From: Cyanobium sp.
Lineage (GTDB): Bacteria > Cyanobacteriota > Cyanobacteriia > PCC-6307 > Cyanobiaceae
Direction of reading: 5' to 3'
Length of the DNA stretch: 53,538 bases
Assembly (NCBI GenBank): GCA_014191755.1
Contig: BJHE01000007.1
Span: 22,056-75,593 of the forward strand
Made by a program: the position numbers and the translations under genes. The notes below the pieces were generated by a model that worked only from the letters and a program-made list of their open reading frames with translations, was not told where the DNA came from and did no database searches. Below, one piece after another: positions 1 through 7,147 of this stretch; positions within the stretch are counted from its first letter, which is position 1, and each line of letters opens with the position of its first letter.

Positions 1-1245
1 TTGTCCGCCACCTGGACCCAGCTGGAGGGATGGGCGGCTCCGCTTCCGGATCGCATTAACGGCCCCGCCAGCGCCCAGGCCACCCTTCGTTTGTTCGGCC
101 AAAGCGAGGCGTCGGTGCGGGTGACCCTCTACCGCGATCACCACGCCTGGTGTCCCTATTGCCAGAAGGTGTGGCTGTGGCTCGAGGAGAAGCGAATTCC
201 TTATCGGGTTCGCAAGGTCACGATGGTCTGCTACGGGCAGAAGGAGAGCTGGTACCGCCAACTGGTGCCCTCCGGGATGTTGCCGGCGCTGGAGCTCGAC
301 GGGCAACTGATCACCGAGAGCGATCGCATTCTTCTTGCCCTGGAGGCGGCCTTCGGGCCGCTGCGGTTCGCGATGGAGGCTCCCGAGGTCATGCCGCTGC
401 GTCGGCTGGAGCGGCTGCTGTTTCGGGCCTGGTGCCAGTGGCTTTGTGTGCCGCATCCGGGCCCCAGCTCCGAGACCCAGGCCGCCCAAGACTTCGATCG
501 CATGGCCACCTCCATGGCCGAGGTCCTGGGGGCCGCCCCTGGACCTTTCCTGCTGGGGGAGATCAGCTCGGCAGACCTGGTGTTCGTTCCCTATGTCGAA
601 CGGATGGTGGCGAGCCTGGCTTACTACAAGGGCTACCTGCTGCGTCGCCGGCACGCTGCCATCGACCGCTGGTTTCTGGCCCTTGAGGAGCGTCCCGCTT
701 ACCTGGCCACCCAGAGTGACTTCCATACCCATGCCCATGATCTGCCTCCCCAGATGGGGGGCTGTTATGCCGATGGTTCCCCTCACCAGCGGCAGCTTGC
801 GCAACGGATCGATTACGGGCCCTGGCCGATGGCTGCTCCTGGAGAGGACGATCCGGAAACCAGCCAGGCGGAACCGCCCGATGCGGTGGCCGTGGCCCTG
901 GCCCGGGTGTTGCGGCACCGGCGCACGCTGGTGGCCCGCTATGGGGATTCAGGCGATGCCGACTCGTTTGACACGGCCTTGCGCTGTGCTCTCACCCTGC
1001 TGAGCCGGGGCTCCGCCTGCCCACCTCCAGGTGGTACGGCAGCAGGACTGCGAAGCCTGGCCCAGCGCATCAGCGTGCCACGGGACATGCCGCTCCATGC
1101 CGCCCGCAGATTGCGGCAGGCACTGCTGCAAACCGCTGCTCTCGATCCGGTCGCCGCCGCAGCCCCCGGCCATCCCCTGCCGCTGCAGCACCGTCGCGAT
1201 CAGGATCCCCAGCCTTTCCTGATGGTGAGCCGGGAGCAGGCTTAG
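1..1245 (+). CDS. Glutathione S-transferase family protein (possibly 5'-truncated)
   Basis: This 414-residue protein has an N-terminal thioredoxin/glutaredoxin fold. A WCPYC redox motif (CPYC at residues 51-54) is followed by the GST-type glutathione-binding stretch with TESD at 105-108. An all-helical C-terminal GST domain follows to about residue 240. The remaining 170 residues or so are an extension rich in Ala and Arg without recognised motifs. By family, such proteins conjugate or reduce substrates with glutathione; the CPYC motif suggests an omega- or glutaredoxin-like thiol transferase rather than a classical detoxifying GST. The first codon is TTG at the very edge of the window, so the true start may lie upstream. 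The substrate is unknown. Confidence 0.85.
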   Translation: MSATWTQLEGWAAPLPDRINGPASAQATLRLFGQSEASVRVTLYRDHHAWCPYCQKVWLWLEEKRIPYRVRKVTMVCYGQKESWYRQLVPSGMLPALELDGQLITESDRILLALEAAFGPLRFAMEAPEVMPLRRLERLLFRAWCQWLCVPHPGPSSETQAAQDFDRMATSMAEVLGAAPGPFLLGEISSADLVFVPYVERMVASLAYYKGYLLRRRHAAIDRWFLALEERPAYLATQSDFHTHAHDLPPQMGGCYADGSPHQRQLAQRIDYGPWPMAAPGEDDPETSQAEPPDAVAVALARVLRHRRTLVARYGDSGDADSFDTALRCALTLLSRGSACPPPGGTAAGLRSLAQRISVPRDMPLHAARRLRQALLQTAALDPVAAAAPGHPLPLQHRRDQDPQPFLMVSREQA

Positions 1246-1275
1246 CTTTTCACCAGTCGATGGTTCAACCCGCTG

Positions 1276-1902
1276 ATGCGCTGGCCACCTCGTTGGATGG
1301 GAGTTGTTGTCGCAGCGGCGTTGCTGGCCTGGGGTTATCCCGAATCTCCTCGCTTCACAACCTCTGAGCCACCGGTGTCTCTCCAGCCGAAGCCATGGCT
1401 TCTGAACCTGCCAGGTGCTCCTGCCAGAGCCCTTGAGCTGGCCGGTTCCACCGTGTTCGTGAAGGCCCCCTGGCAGGTTGACCTCGTCAGCTACAACACC
1501 ACGGTCGGCCAGCCGTTGCCGGAGTATTACTTCACTCTGAATCTGGACCCCGAGGCTGGAGCGTCCCTCGCCGGTTTCACGTTTCAGCAGATCCGCGGGG
1601 CCGACCGACAGTTTCCCTTCCTGTTGGAGCGCACCCGCGCCTTTCTCGGCAGACCGCGGCGCGAGGGGCGCCCAGTGCCCGTCCAAGCGCGCTTCAACAA
1701 CGACACCCGCACCATGACCCTGGAGTTTCCAGAGCCGATTCCGCCTGGCAGCACCGTGACCGTGTCGGTGGTGCCCTGGACCAATCCGATCCAATCAGAC
1801 ACCTATCTCTTCCAGGTAGTGGCCTTTCCGGCTGGTGCGGATCCCCTGGGAAGCCCTGTAGGCGTGGGCACGCTGCGGATCTACGAGAACACCTACTGGT
1901 GA
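1276..1902 (+). CDS. DUF2808 family secreted protein
   Basis: This 208-residue protein starts with an ATG 30 bases after the GST-like gene. A short basic N-terminus and a hydrophobic segment (about residues 8-19) look like a signal peptide or anchor. The body carries the cyanobacterial DUF2808 pattern: a GSTVFVKAPWQVDLVSY stretch, then YYFTL, then FQQIRGADRQF, ending in a beta-rich segment with GSTVTVSVVPW. The family occurs almost only in cyanobacteria and has no assigned biochemical function; members are predicted to be periplasmic or surface-exposed. Same-strand spacing suggests possible co-transcription with the upstream gene. The family assignment is from memory of conserved motifs. Confidence 0.85.
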   Translation: MRWPPRWMGVVVAAALLAWGYPESPRFTTSEPPVSLQPKPWLLNLPGAPARALELAGSTVFVKAPWQVDLVSYNTTVGQPLPEYYFTLNLDPEAGASLAGFTFQQIRGADRQFPFLLERTRAFLGRPRREGRPVPVQARFNNDTRTMTLEFPEPIPPGSTVTVSVVPWTNPIQSDTYLFQVVAFPAGADPLGSPVGVGTLRIYENTYW

Positions 1903-1968
1903 ACTCGTCCTGGTGAAGCTGCGGAGGGCTGGTCGTGCTGGTCAGAAGCCACGCGGAAACTGAAGTGT

Positions 1969-2253
1969 TCAGCCCTCCGGGTGCCGCAGGGTGCGCCACA
2001 CCCCACTGCCGGTGCTCACCTCAACGCCGATGCCCACGGGCGGTGCCGCAGGGCCCTGCTCGCCATGCCACCAGGAGAGGGCTTCCGACCAGGCAGCGTC
2101 GAGGGTTTCGTAGAGATCGTCGAGCACGGGATGGGGATCCCCCCGGTGATCCACCAGCCGGTAGACCCGCTGATTGGCAGGCGAACCAGTGCTCGGTCGG
2201 ACAACACCGCTGGCGACCTTGGTGACGAACTGAGGCTGAAGGGGCAGAACCAT
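1969..2253 (-). CDS. Conserved hypothetical protein (94 aa)
   Basis: A small, probably cytoplasmic protein with no signal peptide or membrane segment. I place the start at the ATG giving MVLPLQPQFVTK; codons further upstream are low-complexity and Cys-rich and look like non-coding read-through. The body contains VYRLVDHRGDPHPVLDDL followed by an amphipathic segment with two tryptophans (AWSEALSWWHGE). Codon use looks like that of its neighbours and the reading frame is well kept, which supports a real gene. I do not recognise a function. It lies on the same strand as two further small genes at 2362-3175 and could be the last gene of that unit. Confidence 0.65.
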   Translation of the reverse strand: MVLPLQPQFVTKVASGVVRPSTGSPANQRVYRLVDHRGDPHPVLDDLYETLDAAWSEALSWWHGEQGPAAPPVGIGVEVSTGSGVWRTLRHPEG

Positions 2254-2361
2254 CGAACACATCCCAGCGCAGCTACTCATTTTGAAGGCTGTGCCAGCTG
2301 CTGACTGTCACCGTCGGCACAGAATGGGGTGCCGGTTGTGCTTTGAAGTGATCAGCGGGAT

Positions 2362-2808
2362 TCAGCGCAGGTAGTCGCGCACGCCCGGCCTGCACCAGAA
2401 GACCAGCGCAGCCGCCTGGCCTGCGAGCAGCAGCGGCAAGGCCAGGGCCAGGGCCAGGCGGCCCTGCGCCACCATCACCAGCCGCACGATGCCGTAGGAG
2501 ATCGCGATCGCCAGGTTCAGGGAGAGGGCCACGATCGCCAGCACCACCCCCCAGTGCCGCCAGCGCAGCAGGGCGATGCAGGCGACCAGACCTACCACCG
2601 CGCAGGGAAGAACGGCCCCCGCTCCCACGGCGATGTTGGGGATCCGCCAGATCGGATCTCGCAGGATCGTGAACATGCCTGCCGGGATCAGCAGAGCGTT
2701 CGCCACCAGGCCAATCCAGGCCAGAAGCCGATAGCCCCGGGGGGGATCGAGCTGGTCGGCCTGGGGAAGGGGCCCGGAGGCCGGTCGGAGCGTCGGGATC
2801 GAGGTCAT
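2362..2808 (-). CDS. Small integral membrane protein (148 aa)
   Basis: A hypothetical membrane protein with about four hydrophobic helices: LLAWIGLVANALLIPAG, AVLPCAVVGLVACIALL, GVVLAIVALSLNLAIAI and LALALALPLLLAG. A short proline-rich N-terminus precedes them. I chose the ATG at 2808, giving MTSIPTLRP, because the upstream gene stops just before it (stop at 2813-2815); a longer start at 2838 would overlap that gene. The tight spacing suggests co-transcription and perhaps coupled translation. The topology resembles small DUF-type membrane proteins of cyanobacteria, but I cannot name a family. Confidence 0.7.
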   Translation of the reverse strand: MTSIPTLRPASGPLPQADQLDPPRGYRLLAWIGLVANALLIPAGMFTILRDPIWRIPNIAVGAGAVLPCAVVGLVACIALLRWRHWGVVLAIVALSLNLAIAISYGIVRLVMVAQGRLALALALPLLLAGQAAALVFWCRPGVRDYLR

Positions 2809-2812
2809 CGCA

Positions 2813-3175
2813 TCAAACGCCGAAGGGCATGGGGCCATCCCGATCGGAACGGAACACCGGGGTCAGATGGGGCATGGTGTCGGTCGCCAGGTTCACCAGT
2901 CGCTCGAAGCGCTCACGCGTCAGCGGAGCTCCGCGGCCCATGGCCTCCCGGCTCATCAGCACCACCTCCAAAACCCGACCCTCCAGCTTGGACTGCACAT
3001 CGGCGAACAGCTGAAGCCGCAGGTTTTCGGAACCGCTGAGCATGGCGCTGAGGTGGGCCGCCGTGCGGTGGTCGACCTCAGCTTCGAGCTGATCGAGCAC
3101 CGGATCCAGTCCCGCGATCAGGGCTGTTGTGTCCAGGGGAGATCTGGGTTTCAGCACCAGCAGGAAGCGGGCCAT
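2813..3175 (-). CDS. Conserved hypothetical protein (120 aa)
   Basis: The likely start is the ATG giving MARFLLVLKPRSP; upstream in-frame codons lack coding character. It is a soluble protein with a mixed alpha/beta pattern: a first strand (MARFLLVLKP), a helix (ALIAGLDPVLDQLEAEVD), a Leu-rich segment ending in LRLQLFADVQSK, and a C-terminal ERFERLVNLATDTMPHLTPVF. No catalytic motif is visible and I do not recognise the family. It sits immediately upstream of the small membrane protein on the same strand, and opposite the arsS-like gene, so its promoter must lie in the roughly 170 bases shared with that gene (3176-3348). Confidence 0.65.
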   Translation of the reverse strand: MARFLLVLKPRSPLDTTALIAGLDPVLDQLEAEVDHRTAAHLSAMLSGSENLRLQLFADVQSKLEGRVLEVVLMSREAMGRGAPLTRERFERLVNLATDTMPHLTPVFRSDRDGPMPFGV

Positions 3176-3348
3176 GGAAGCGGTCGGAATCCATCCATCC
3201 TCCTCCTTCGCTGCACCTGCTGATTCCTGTGGACCAGGCCTGCTCCGATCTACCCCGTGTTGCTGCATCCAGCCGCTTCCACGGGAGTCCCCGGGCCCCC
3301 CGGTTGCGGCCCCCTAGCCTCGACCCCGGCCAGCGGTTCAGCCTCAGG

Positions 3349-4338
3349 ATGTCCATCGTTAACCCTGCTCCTGTCAGCGCCGTTCGGGCTGCCGACCCTG
3401 AGGACCACACGCGGCTGACCATGCAGTTTCCCGCTCTCCGCCGCGAGGTTCTCTCCACCCTGCAGGTGAACCTGGGCTACCGCTGCAACCAGGCCTGCAG
3501 CCACTGCCACGTGGGGGCCGGTCCGAACCGCACCGAAAGCATGGAGGCCGCCACGGTGGCGCTCATCCCGGCCGTGCTCCAGGCCCGCCGGCTCTCCTGT
3601 CTCGATCTCACCGGGGGAGCCCCGGAACTCCATCCCCAGTTCCGCAGCCTGGTGCGCCAGATCCGGGCCCTGGGTGTGGAGGTGATCGATCGCTGCAACC
3701 TCACCATCCTTCAGGAGAGCGGCCAGGAGGGCCTGGCCGCCTTTCTGGCCGATCAGGGCGTGCATGTGGTGGCATCGTTGCCCTGCTATCTGGCGGACAA
3801 CGTGGACCGGCAGAGAGGGGCCGGAGTGTTCACGCGCAGCATCGCCGGCCTGCGGGAACTCAACAGCCTCGGCTACGGCCAGCCAGGCTCCGGTCTGGAG
3901 CTGGACCTGGTGTTCAATCCCCAGGGTGCGGCGCTGCCGCCGCCCCAGCGGCAGCTGGAGGAGGACTATCGCCGCGTCCTGGCCCGGGACCACGGCGTGG
4001 TTTTCAGCCGGCTGCTGGCCCTGACAAACATGCCGATTCAACGCTTCGCCCAGGCCCTGCCTCCGGAGGACCTGGAGAGCTACGACAAATTGCTGCGTCT
4101 CCACCACCGCCCGGAGAACCTCCCCAGCGTGATGTGTCGCAGCCTGCTGAGCGTGGACTGGCAGGGCCGACTCCACGACTGCGACTTCAACCAGCAACTG
4201 GGGCTGGGCCTGCCGGAGCCGCGCCATCTGAGGGATCTGCTGGACTGGGACCCTTGCGGCGAGCCGATCCGGGTTGGGGGACACTGCTTCGGCTGCACCG
4301 CCGGGGCGGGATCCAGTTGCGGCGGATCCCTTGCCTGA
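3349..4338 (+). CDS. arsS: ArsS-type radical SAM protein (arsenosugar biosynthesis family)
   Basis: The 329-residue protein starts at the ATG giving MSIVNPAPVS; an alternative ATG at 3421 would drop the first 24 residues. The radical SAM cluster motif CX3CX2C is present at residues 46-53 (CNQACSHC), followed by the family pattern SCLDLTGGAPELHP. The C-terminal region carries a further Cys-rich patch (HCFGCTAGAGSSCGG), typical of the ArsS/DUF3641 family. ArsS is thought to use S-adenosylmethionine radical chemistry to attach a 5'-deoxyadenosyl group to a methylated arsenical. Its usual partner ArsM is not beside it here, so the arsenic role is inferred from family alone. Confidence 0.85.
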   Translation: MSIVNPAPVSAVRAADPEDHTRLTMQFPALRREVLSTLQVNLGYRCNQACSHCHVGAGPNRTESMEAATVALIPAVLQARRLSCLDLTGGAPELHPQFRSLVRQIRALGVEVIDRCNLTILQESGQEGLAAFLADQGVHVVASLPCYLADNVDRQRGAGVFTRSIAGLRELNSLGYGQPGSGLELDLVFNPQGAALPPPQRQLEEDYRRVLARDHGVVFSRLLALTNMPIQRFAQALPPEDLESYDKLLRLHHRPENLPSVMCRSLLSVDWQGRLHDCDFNQQLGLGLPEPRHLRDLLDWDPCGEPIRVGGHCFGCTAGAGSSCGGSLA

Positions 4339-4352
4339 GGGCGGACCGGGAA

Positions 4353-4586
4353 TCATCCGGCAGAGAGATTCTCATCGCAGGAGGCAAGATGGGCCTTGGG
4401 GGCGTTCTTGCCCAGCAGCCGGCATCCGATCTGCAACTGGCCCTCATCAAGCAGCCGGCCGATCTTGAGGGCCATCGCCTCCTCCTCTCGTCTGAAGCCA
4501 GCCTGATGGGTGGTGAGCCAGTCGATTTCCTGCTGGGTGATGATCCCGGTGGCCATGGTTTCCAGGAACACTTCGCCAACGTGCAT
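4353..4586 (-). CDS. Conserved small protein (77 aa)
   Basis: A small acidic helical protein beginning MHVGEVFLETMATG, with EIDWLTTHQAGFRREEEAMA and then ALKIGRLLDEGQLQIGCRLL. I chose this ATG because the in-frame sequence upstream is Arg/Pro/Gly-rich and overlaps the region between the gene and a terminator at 4703-4734. The composition and helix pattern look like conserved small proteins of unknown function in picocyanobacteria. It converges on arsS with 14 bases between the stops. No metal site or membrane segment is visible. Confidence 0.7.
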   Translation of the reverse strand: MHVGEVFLETMATGIITQQEIDWLTTHQAGFRREEEAMALKIGRLLDEGQLQIGCRLLGKNAPKAHLASCDENLSAG

Positions 4587-4702
4587 GGAAGTTGCTTCGT
4601 GCTCCAGGGATGGTATGGCTCCCGTGCCGCCACGAAGCGCCGGTTCACGCGCCGTAGTGGTTCCCCGGCCCGGGGCCGGCATCGAACGGCAGAAATGCGC
4701 CA

Positions 4703-4734
4703 TAAAAAAGCCCGATCCTTGATGGATCGGGCTT
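4703..4734 (-). terminator. Strong intrinsic terminator, minus strand
   Basis: A perfect 11-bp inverted repeat (4708-4718 with 4724-4734) encloses a 5-nt loop. Read on the minus strand it is followed at once by six T residues (4709-4704). This is the textbook layout of a rho-independent terminator for RNA coming from coordinates above 4734. The nearest recognised minus-strand gene upstream, phhB, ends about 710 bases away. The element therefore either closes a very long phhB 3' UTR or ends an unrecognised transcript. It also insulates the 4353-4586 gene. Confidence 0.85.
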
Positions 4735-5226
4735 CAGCGGCACGGTGCCCTCCCGATGGCCGCCGGCCGTGCTGGCTGGCGTTCGTGGATGGGTGGGTCG
4801 TGATCCGAGTGGTTCTTGGGTTGGTCAGGGCTGATGCGACGAGGGCCCGTCGGGCCGGGATGGGTGATGGAGCCGAACTGGCACGAGGTTCCAAGCCGAC
4901 ACCATGCGACGTCCATCAAGAGGCGTCAGCTTTTGGTGATCATTTGATGATCAAAAACGATGGGTTGGGGGCGGAGCTGCGGAAGGCGGCACCTGGGGCC
5001 ATGGCATCCATGGGATCGGTTTCCTTGACCCGGGGGCACCTAGGGCGGTGCATCGGGTGATCCGCTGGGGACCTGAAAACCTCAGATCGGAACAAGACTG
5101 TTGGAGCAGGGGCCTGCGGTCAGCGCACTCCTGGAACCTGATTGGGTGGCGTGTCGTCCATCGCTGGTGCCTCCGGTTCGATGCCCTTACTGTTGCCCCA
5201 TCCGCAGGGTGAAGCCATAGGCATTC
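4735..5226. other. About 490 bases without a confident gene
   Basis: I see no convincing protein-coding frame on either strand. Contents: a short inverted repeat TGATCA-TTTGA-TGATCA near 4937-4953 in an AT-richer patch, and a GC palindrome near 4845-4857 (GGGCCCGTCGGGCC type). The minus strand leads straight into the terminator at 4703-4734, so a non-coding RNA read leftward is possible. I looked for tmRNA, RNase P RNA and SRP RNA hallmarks and found none. Confidence 0.5.
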
Positions 5227-5406
5227 ATGCCTGATTGTTGTGGAGCTGCTGACCTAAGCCAGGATCGCTGCGCTCCCGGCTCCCTTGCGCTGCGGGGGAT
5301 CAGTTGCCACCTGGGGGAGCTGGTGGTGCTCCCGCCCGGTGAAGAGGGGGTGATCGCCAGGAGTTGCCGCTGGGAGGCTGCTGTTGTCACGATGGAAGTG
5401 ACCTGA
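5227..5406 (+). CDS. Possible small Cys-rich protein (59 aa)
   Basis: An ATG-started frame encodes 59 residues beginning MPDCCGAADLSQDRC. It continues with a more protein-like stretch (LGELVVLPPGEEGVIARS) and ends TMEVT. It has five cysteines (4, 5, 15, 27, 47). The second half has an alternating hydrophobic/charged pattern suggesting beta strands. There is no clear ribosome-binding site and no recognised homologue. It converges with phhB and lies in an otherwise gene-poor stretch. Treat it as a candidate only. Confidence 0.35.
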   Translation: MPDCCGAADLSQDRCAPGSLALRGISCHLGELVVLPPGEEGVIARSCRWEAAVVTMEVT

Positions 5407-5444
5407 TCGGAACCGGTCTGAGCGGAAGGAACGATCGGATCCCT

Positions 5445-5744
5445 TCAGGCCCCCAGTTGACCTGCTACTGCGTCGATCCGCTGGGCCAATGCCAGATCGA
5501 GGTTGGAGAGGCTGCCACAATCGTGGGTGGTGAGGTTGATCACCACCCGGTTCCAGACGTTGCTCCATTCGGGGTGATGGTTCAGCTGTTCCGCGGCCAA
5601 GGCCACCCGGGCCATGAAGCCGAAGGCCTCGGAGAAATCGACGAAGCGCAGCTCGCGGTGGAGTTTGCCCTCCTTCAGGGTCCAGGCGGGGAGCTGCTTG
5701 GGTAGCTGGGCGATCGCATCGGGGCTGAGGGGCTGGGCGGCCAT
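5445..5744 (-). CDS. phhB: 4a-hydroxytetrahydrobiopterin dehydratase (pterin carbinolamine dehydratase)
   Basis: At 99 residues this has the usual PCD length. The family signature is visible: FMARVALAAEQLNHHPEWSN, with the paired catalytic histidines followed by PEW, then VINLTTHDCGSLSNLDLALA near the C-terminus. The enzyme dehydrates 4a-hydroxytetrahydropterin to quinonoid dihydropterin, recycling the cofactor; in other organisms it can double as a dimerisation cofactor. In cyanobacteria, which often lack phenylalanine hydroxylase, its physiological pterin partner is unclear. It is transcribed away from the YjbQ-family gene, with 70 bases between them on the same strand. Confidence 0.93.
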   Translation of the reverse strand: MAAQPLSPDAIAQLPKQLPAWTLKEGKLHRELRFVDFSEAFGFMARVALAAEQLNHHPEWSNVWNRVVINLTTHDCGSLSNLDLALAQRIDAVAGQLGA

Positions 5745-5814
5745 GGGGGAGTGCAGGGTTGGTCCTCAACCATGCCTGATGCCTATAAGGATCGGGCAGG
5801 TTTCGGCGCCCGCC

Positions 5815-6267
5815 TCACTCGCCGATCAGTTGCAGGCTGAGCTGGCGCCGGTGTGGCCGGGCCCGATGCTCCCAGAGGTACACCGCCTGCCAGGTGCCGA
5901 GCAGCAGACCTCCGCCCTGAAAGCAGAGGCTCAGGCTGGTGGCCGTGAGGGCGGTGCGGATGTGGGCCGGCATGTCGTCGGGGCCTTCGTCGTCGTGGCG
6001 CCAGGGTCGCAGCTCACCCCGGCCGCTCAGGGGCCGCACCCCCTCTGCCGGCACCAGGGCCCGCAGGAAGCTGGCCAGATCCTCCAGCACGCGGGGATCA
6101 GCGTTCTCGTTGATGGTGAGGCTGCAGCTGGTGTGCAACGAAGCGAGGGTGGCCAGGCCGTTCTTCAGTCCGCTGGCGCTGATCTCCCGGTTGAGGGCCC
6201 CGGTGAGGTCGGTGAAGCCCTCACCGCTGGTCTGGAGGCTGAGGGAATGGAGGCTCTGGCGCAGCAT
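5815..6267 (-). CDS. YjbQ / UPF0047 family protein (secondary thiamine-phosphate synthase-like)
   Basis: The start at the ATG giving MLRQSLHSLSLQTSGEGF yields 150 residues, close to the family norm of about 140. Hallmarks are TSGEGFTDLT, then LHTSCSLTINENADP, and near the C-terminus the block GGLLLGTWQAVYLWEHR. UPF0047/YjbQ proteins are small beta-rich homotrimers. One member was reported to have weak thiamine-phosphate synthase activity, but the true cellular role is unsettled. It heads a possible two-gene minus-strand unit with phhB. Confidence 0.9.
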   Translation of the reverse strand: MLRQSLHSLSLQTSGEGFTDLTGALNREISASGLKNGLATLASLHTSCSLTINENADPRVLEDLASFLRALVPAEGVRPLSGRGELRPWRHDDEGPDDMPAHIRTALTATSLSLCFQGGGLLLGTWQAVYLWEHRARPHRRQLSLQLIGE

Positions 6268-6332
6268 TGGAAGAACGAATCCTGAGTGAAGGCTGGCAAC
6301 CCATTGCGGGGTTGGCCGCCGCCAACACCTGG

Positions 6333-6358
6333 ATGGCACGCCTGAATGGCACGCCTGA
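6333..6358 (+). repeat. Perfect tandem 13-bp repeat (2 copies)
   Basis: The unit ATGGCACGCCTGA occurs twice head to tail (6333-6345 and 6346-6358) and is followed by ATGAC. Because 13 is not a multiple of three, the two ATGs are in different frames. The first opens a 9-codon frame that ends at the TGA at 6360-6362; the second opens the 53-residue frame described next. It looks like a slippage duplication. Confidence 0.9.
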
Positions 6359-6507
6359 ATGACAGTGCGGCTTCCGGGATCCCGCTCGATCCGCATGCCG
6401 TTGGCCTGTTGAGGGCTGGGCTGGAGGAGCCGGTGCCGTTGGAGGAGGTGCAGAAGCTGTTTCGTGGCAGGGTTCGGGTCCCTCAGCGGGGCCGCTCATT
6501 TGCCTAA
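6346..6507 (+). CDS. Possible small protein (53 aa) upstream of the DCC gene
   Basis: From the second ATG of the tandem repeat an open frame runs to TAA, beginning MARLNDSAASG. It contains a coding-like stretch (HAVGLLRAGLEEPVPLEEVQ) and ends with a basic tail (RGRVRVPQRGRSFA). It ends 9 bases before the ATG of the DCC-family gene, which suggests translational linkage. I do not recognise the protein. The overlapping 9-codon frame from the first repeat copy could act as a leader or be irrelevant. Confidence 0.4.
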   Translation: MARLNDSAASGIPLDPHAVGLLRAGLEEPVPLEEVQKLFRGRVRVPQRGRSFA

Positions 6508-6516
6508 CGTCGGATC

Positions 6517-7029
6517 ATGGCTGAGCTCACGATTCTCTACGACGGTGGCTGCCCCCTCTGCGTGCGGGAGGTGCGCTTTCTCGCGCAGCGTGACCGGCGT
6601 CTCCATCCGAGTGCTCCTCGGCTCGCCTTCGTGGACATTGATGCCGGCGACTACGAACCGGCGACCCATGGCGGCATCAGCTATCGCGAGGCGATGGGCC
6701 GCATTCATGCCCTTGAAGCCACCGGCGAGGTGGTGAAGGATGTGGAGGTCTTCCGCCGCGCCTATCAGCTGATCGGCTTGGGGTGGTTGTATGTCCCCAC
6801 CGGCTGGCCCCTACTGGCTCCTCTGGTGAACGCCCTGTATGCAGTCTGGGCCTCGGCGCGGCTCCGGATCACCGGCCGACCCAGCCTTGAGCAGCTCTGC
6901 GCGATTCGCGGTGGGCGTTGCGGGGGTGCTCCCTCCGCCGGCGATCGGGTTGCAGTTCGGGTCGTGCCATCGGCCGGTTCCGCCGATCTGGAGCGAACTG
7001 TGGATGCCGTCTCGGCAGGAGGGTTGTGA
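6517..7029 (+). CDS. DCC-family thiol-disulfide oxidoreductase (DUF393)
   Basis: A 170-residue protein beginning MAELTILYDGGCPLC, with the family DGGCPLC motif at residues 9-15. Its CxxC (C12, C15) is the predicted redox centre in a thioredoxin-like context. It continues with FVDIDAGDYEP and a hydrophobic Trp/Pro-rich region (LGWLYVPTGWPLLAPLVNALY) typical of this family. The last 50 residues or so, rich in Ala and Gly with two more cysteines, extend past the usual end. Substrates of DCC proteins are mostly unknown. It precedes the CrtISO-like flavoprotein on the same strand with a 118-base gap. Confidence 0.9.
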   Translation: MAELTILYDGGCPLCVREVRFLAQRDRRLHPSAPRLAFVDIDAGDYEPATHGGISYREAMGRIHALEATGEVVKDVEVFRRAYQLIGLGWLYVPTGWPLLAPLVNALYAVWASARLRITGRPSLEQLCAIRGGRCGGAPSAGDRVAVRVVPSAGSADLERTVDAVSAGGL

Positions 7030-7147
7030 TCCGTACGGCAGGGCTCCGAGAACCCGGCTCGATTTCGCCATGTTTGTTGGAGCCCCCCTCCTCGGTAGCC
7101 GTGACGGTTCAACCTGTCGCTGAGCAGGGGCTGATCGGGGAGCCACG

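Noticed and set aside
4655..4700. T-loop-like GTTCGATGCC on the minus strand beside the terminator
   Set aside because: Flanking bases do not form a 5-bp T-stem and no other tRNA or tmRNA element is present.
4134..5060. Long plus-strand open frame starting inside arsS
   Set aside because: Its first part is an out-of-frame shadow of arsS and the rest has no protein-like pattern; it crosses the terminator at 4703-4734.
6460..6500. tRNA T-arm-like sequence GGGTTCGGGTCCC
   Set aside because: No matching D-arm, anticodon arm or acceptor stem; it lies inside the 53-residue frame.
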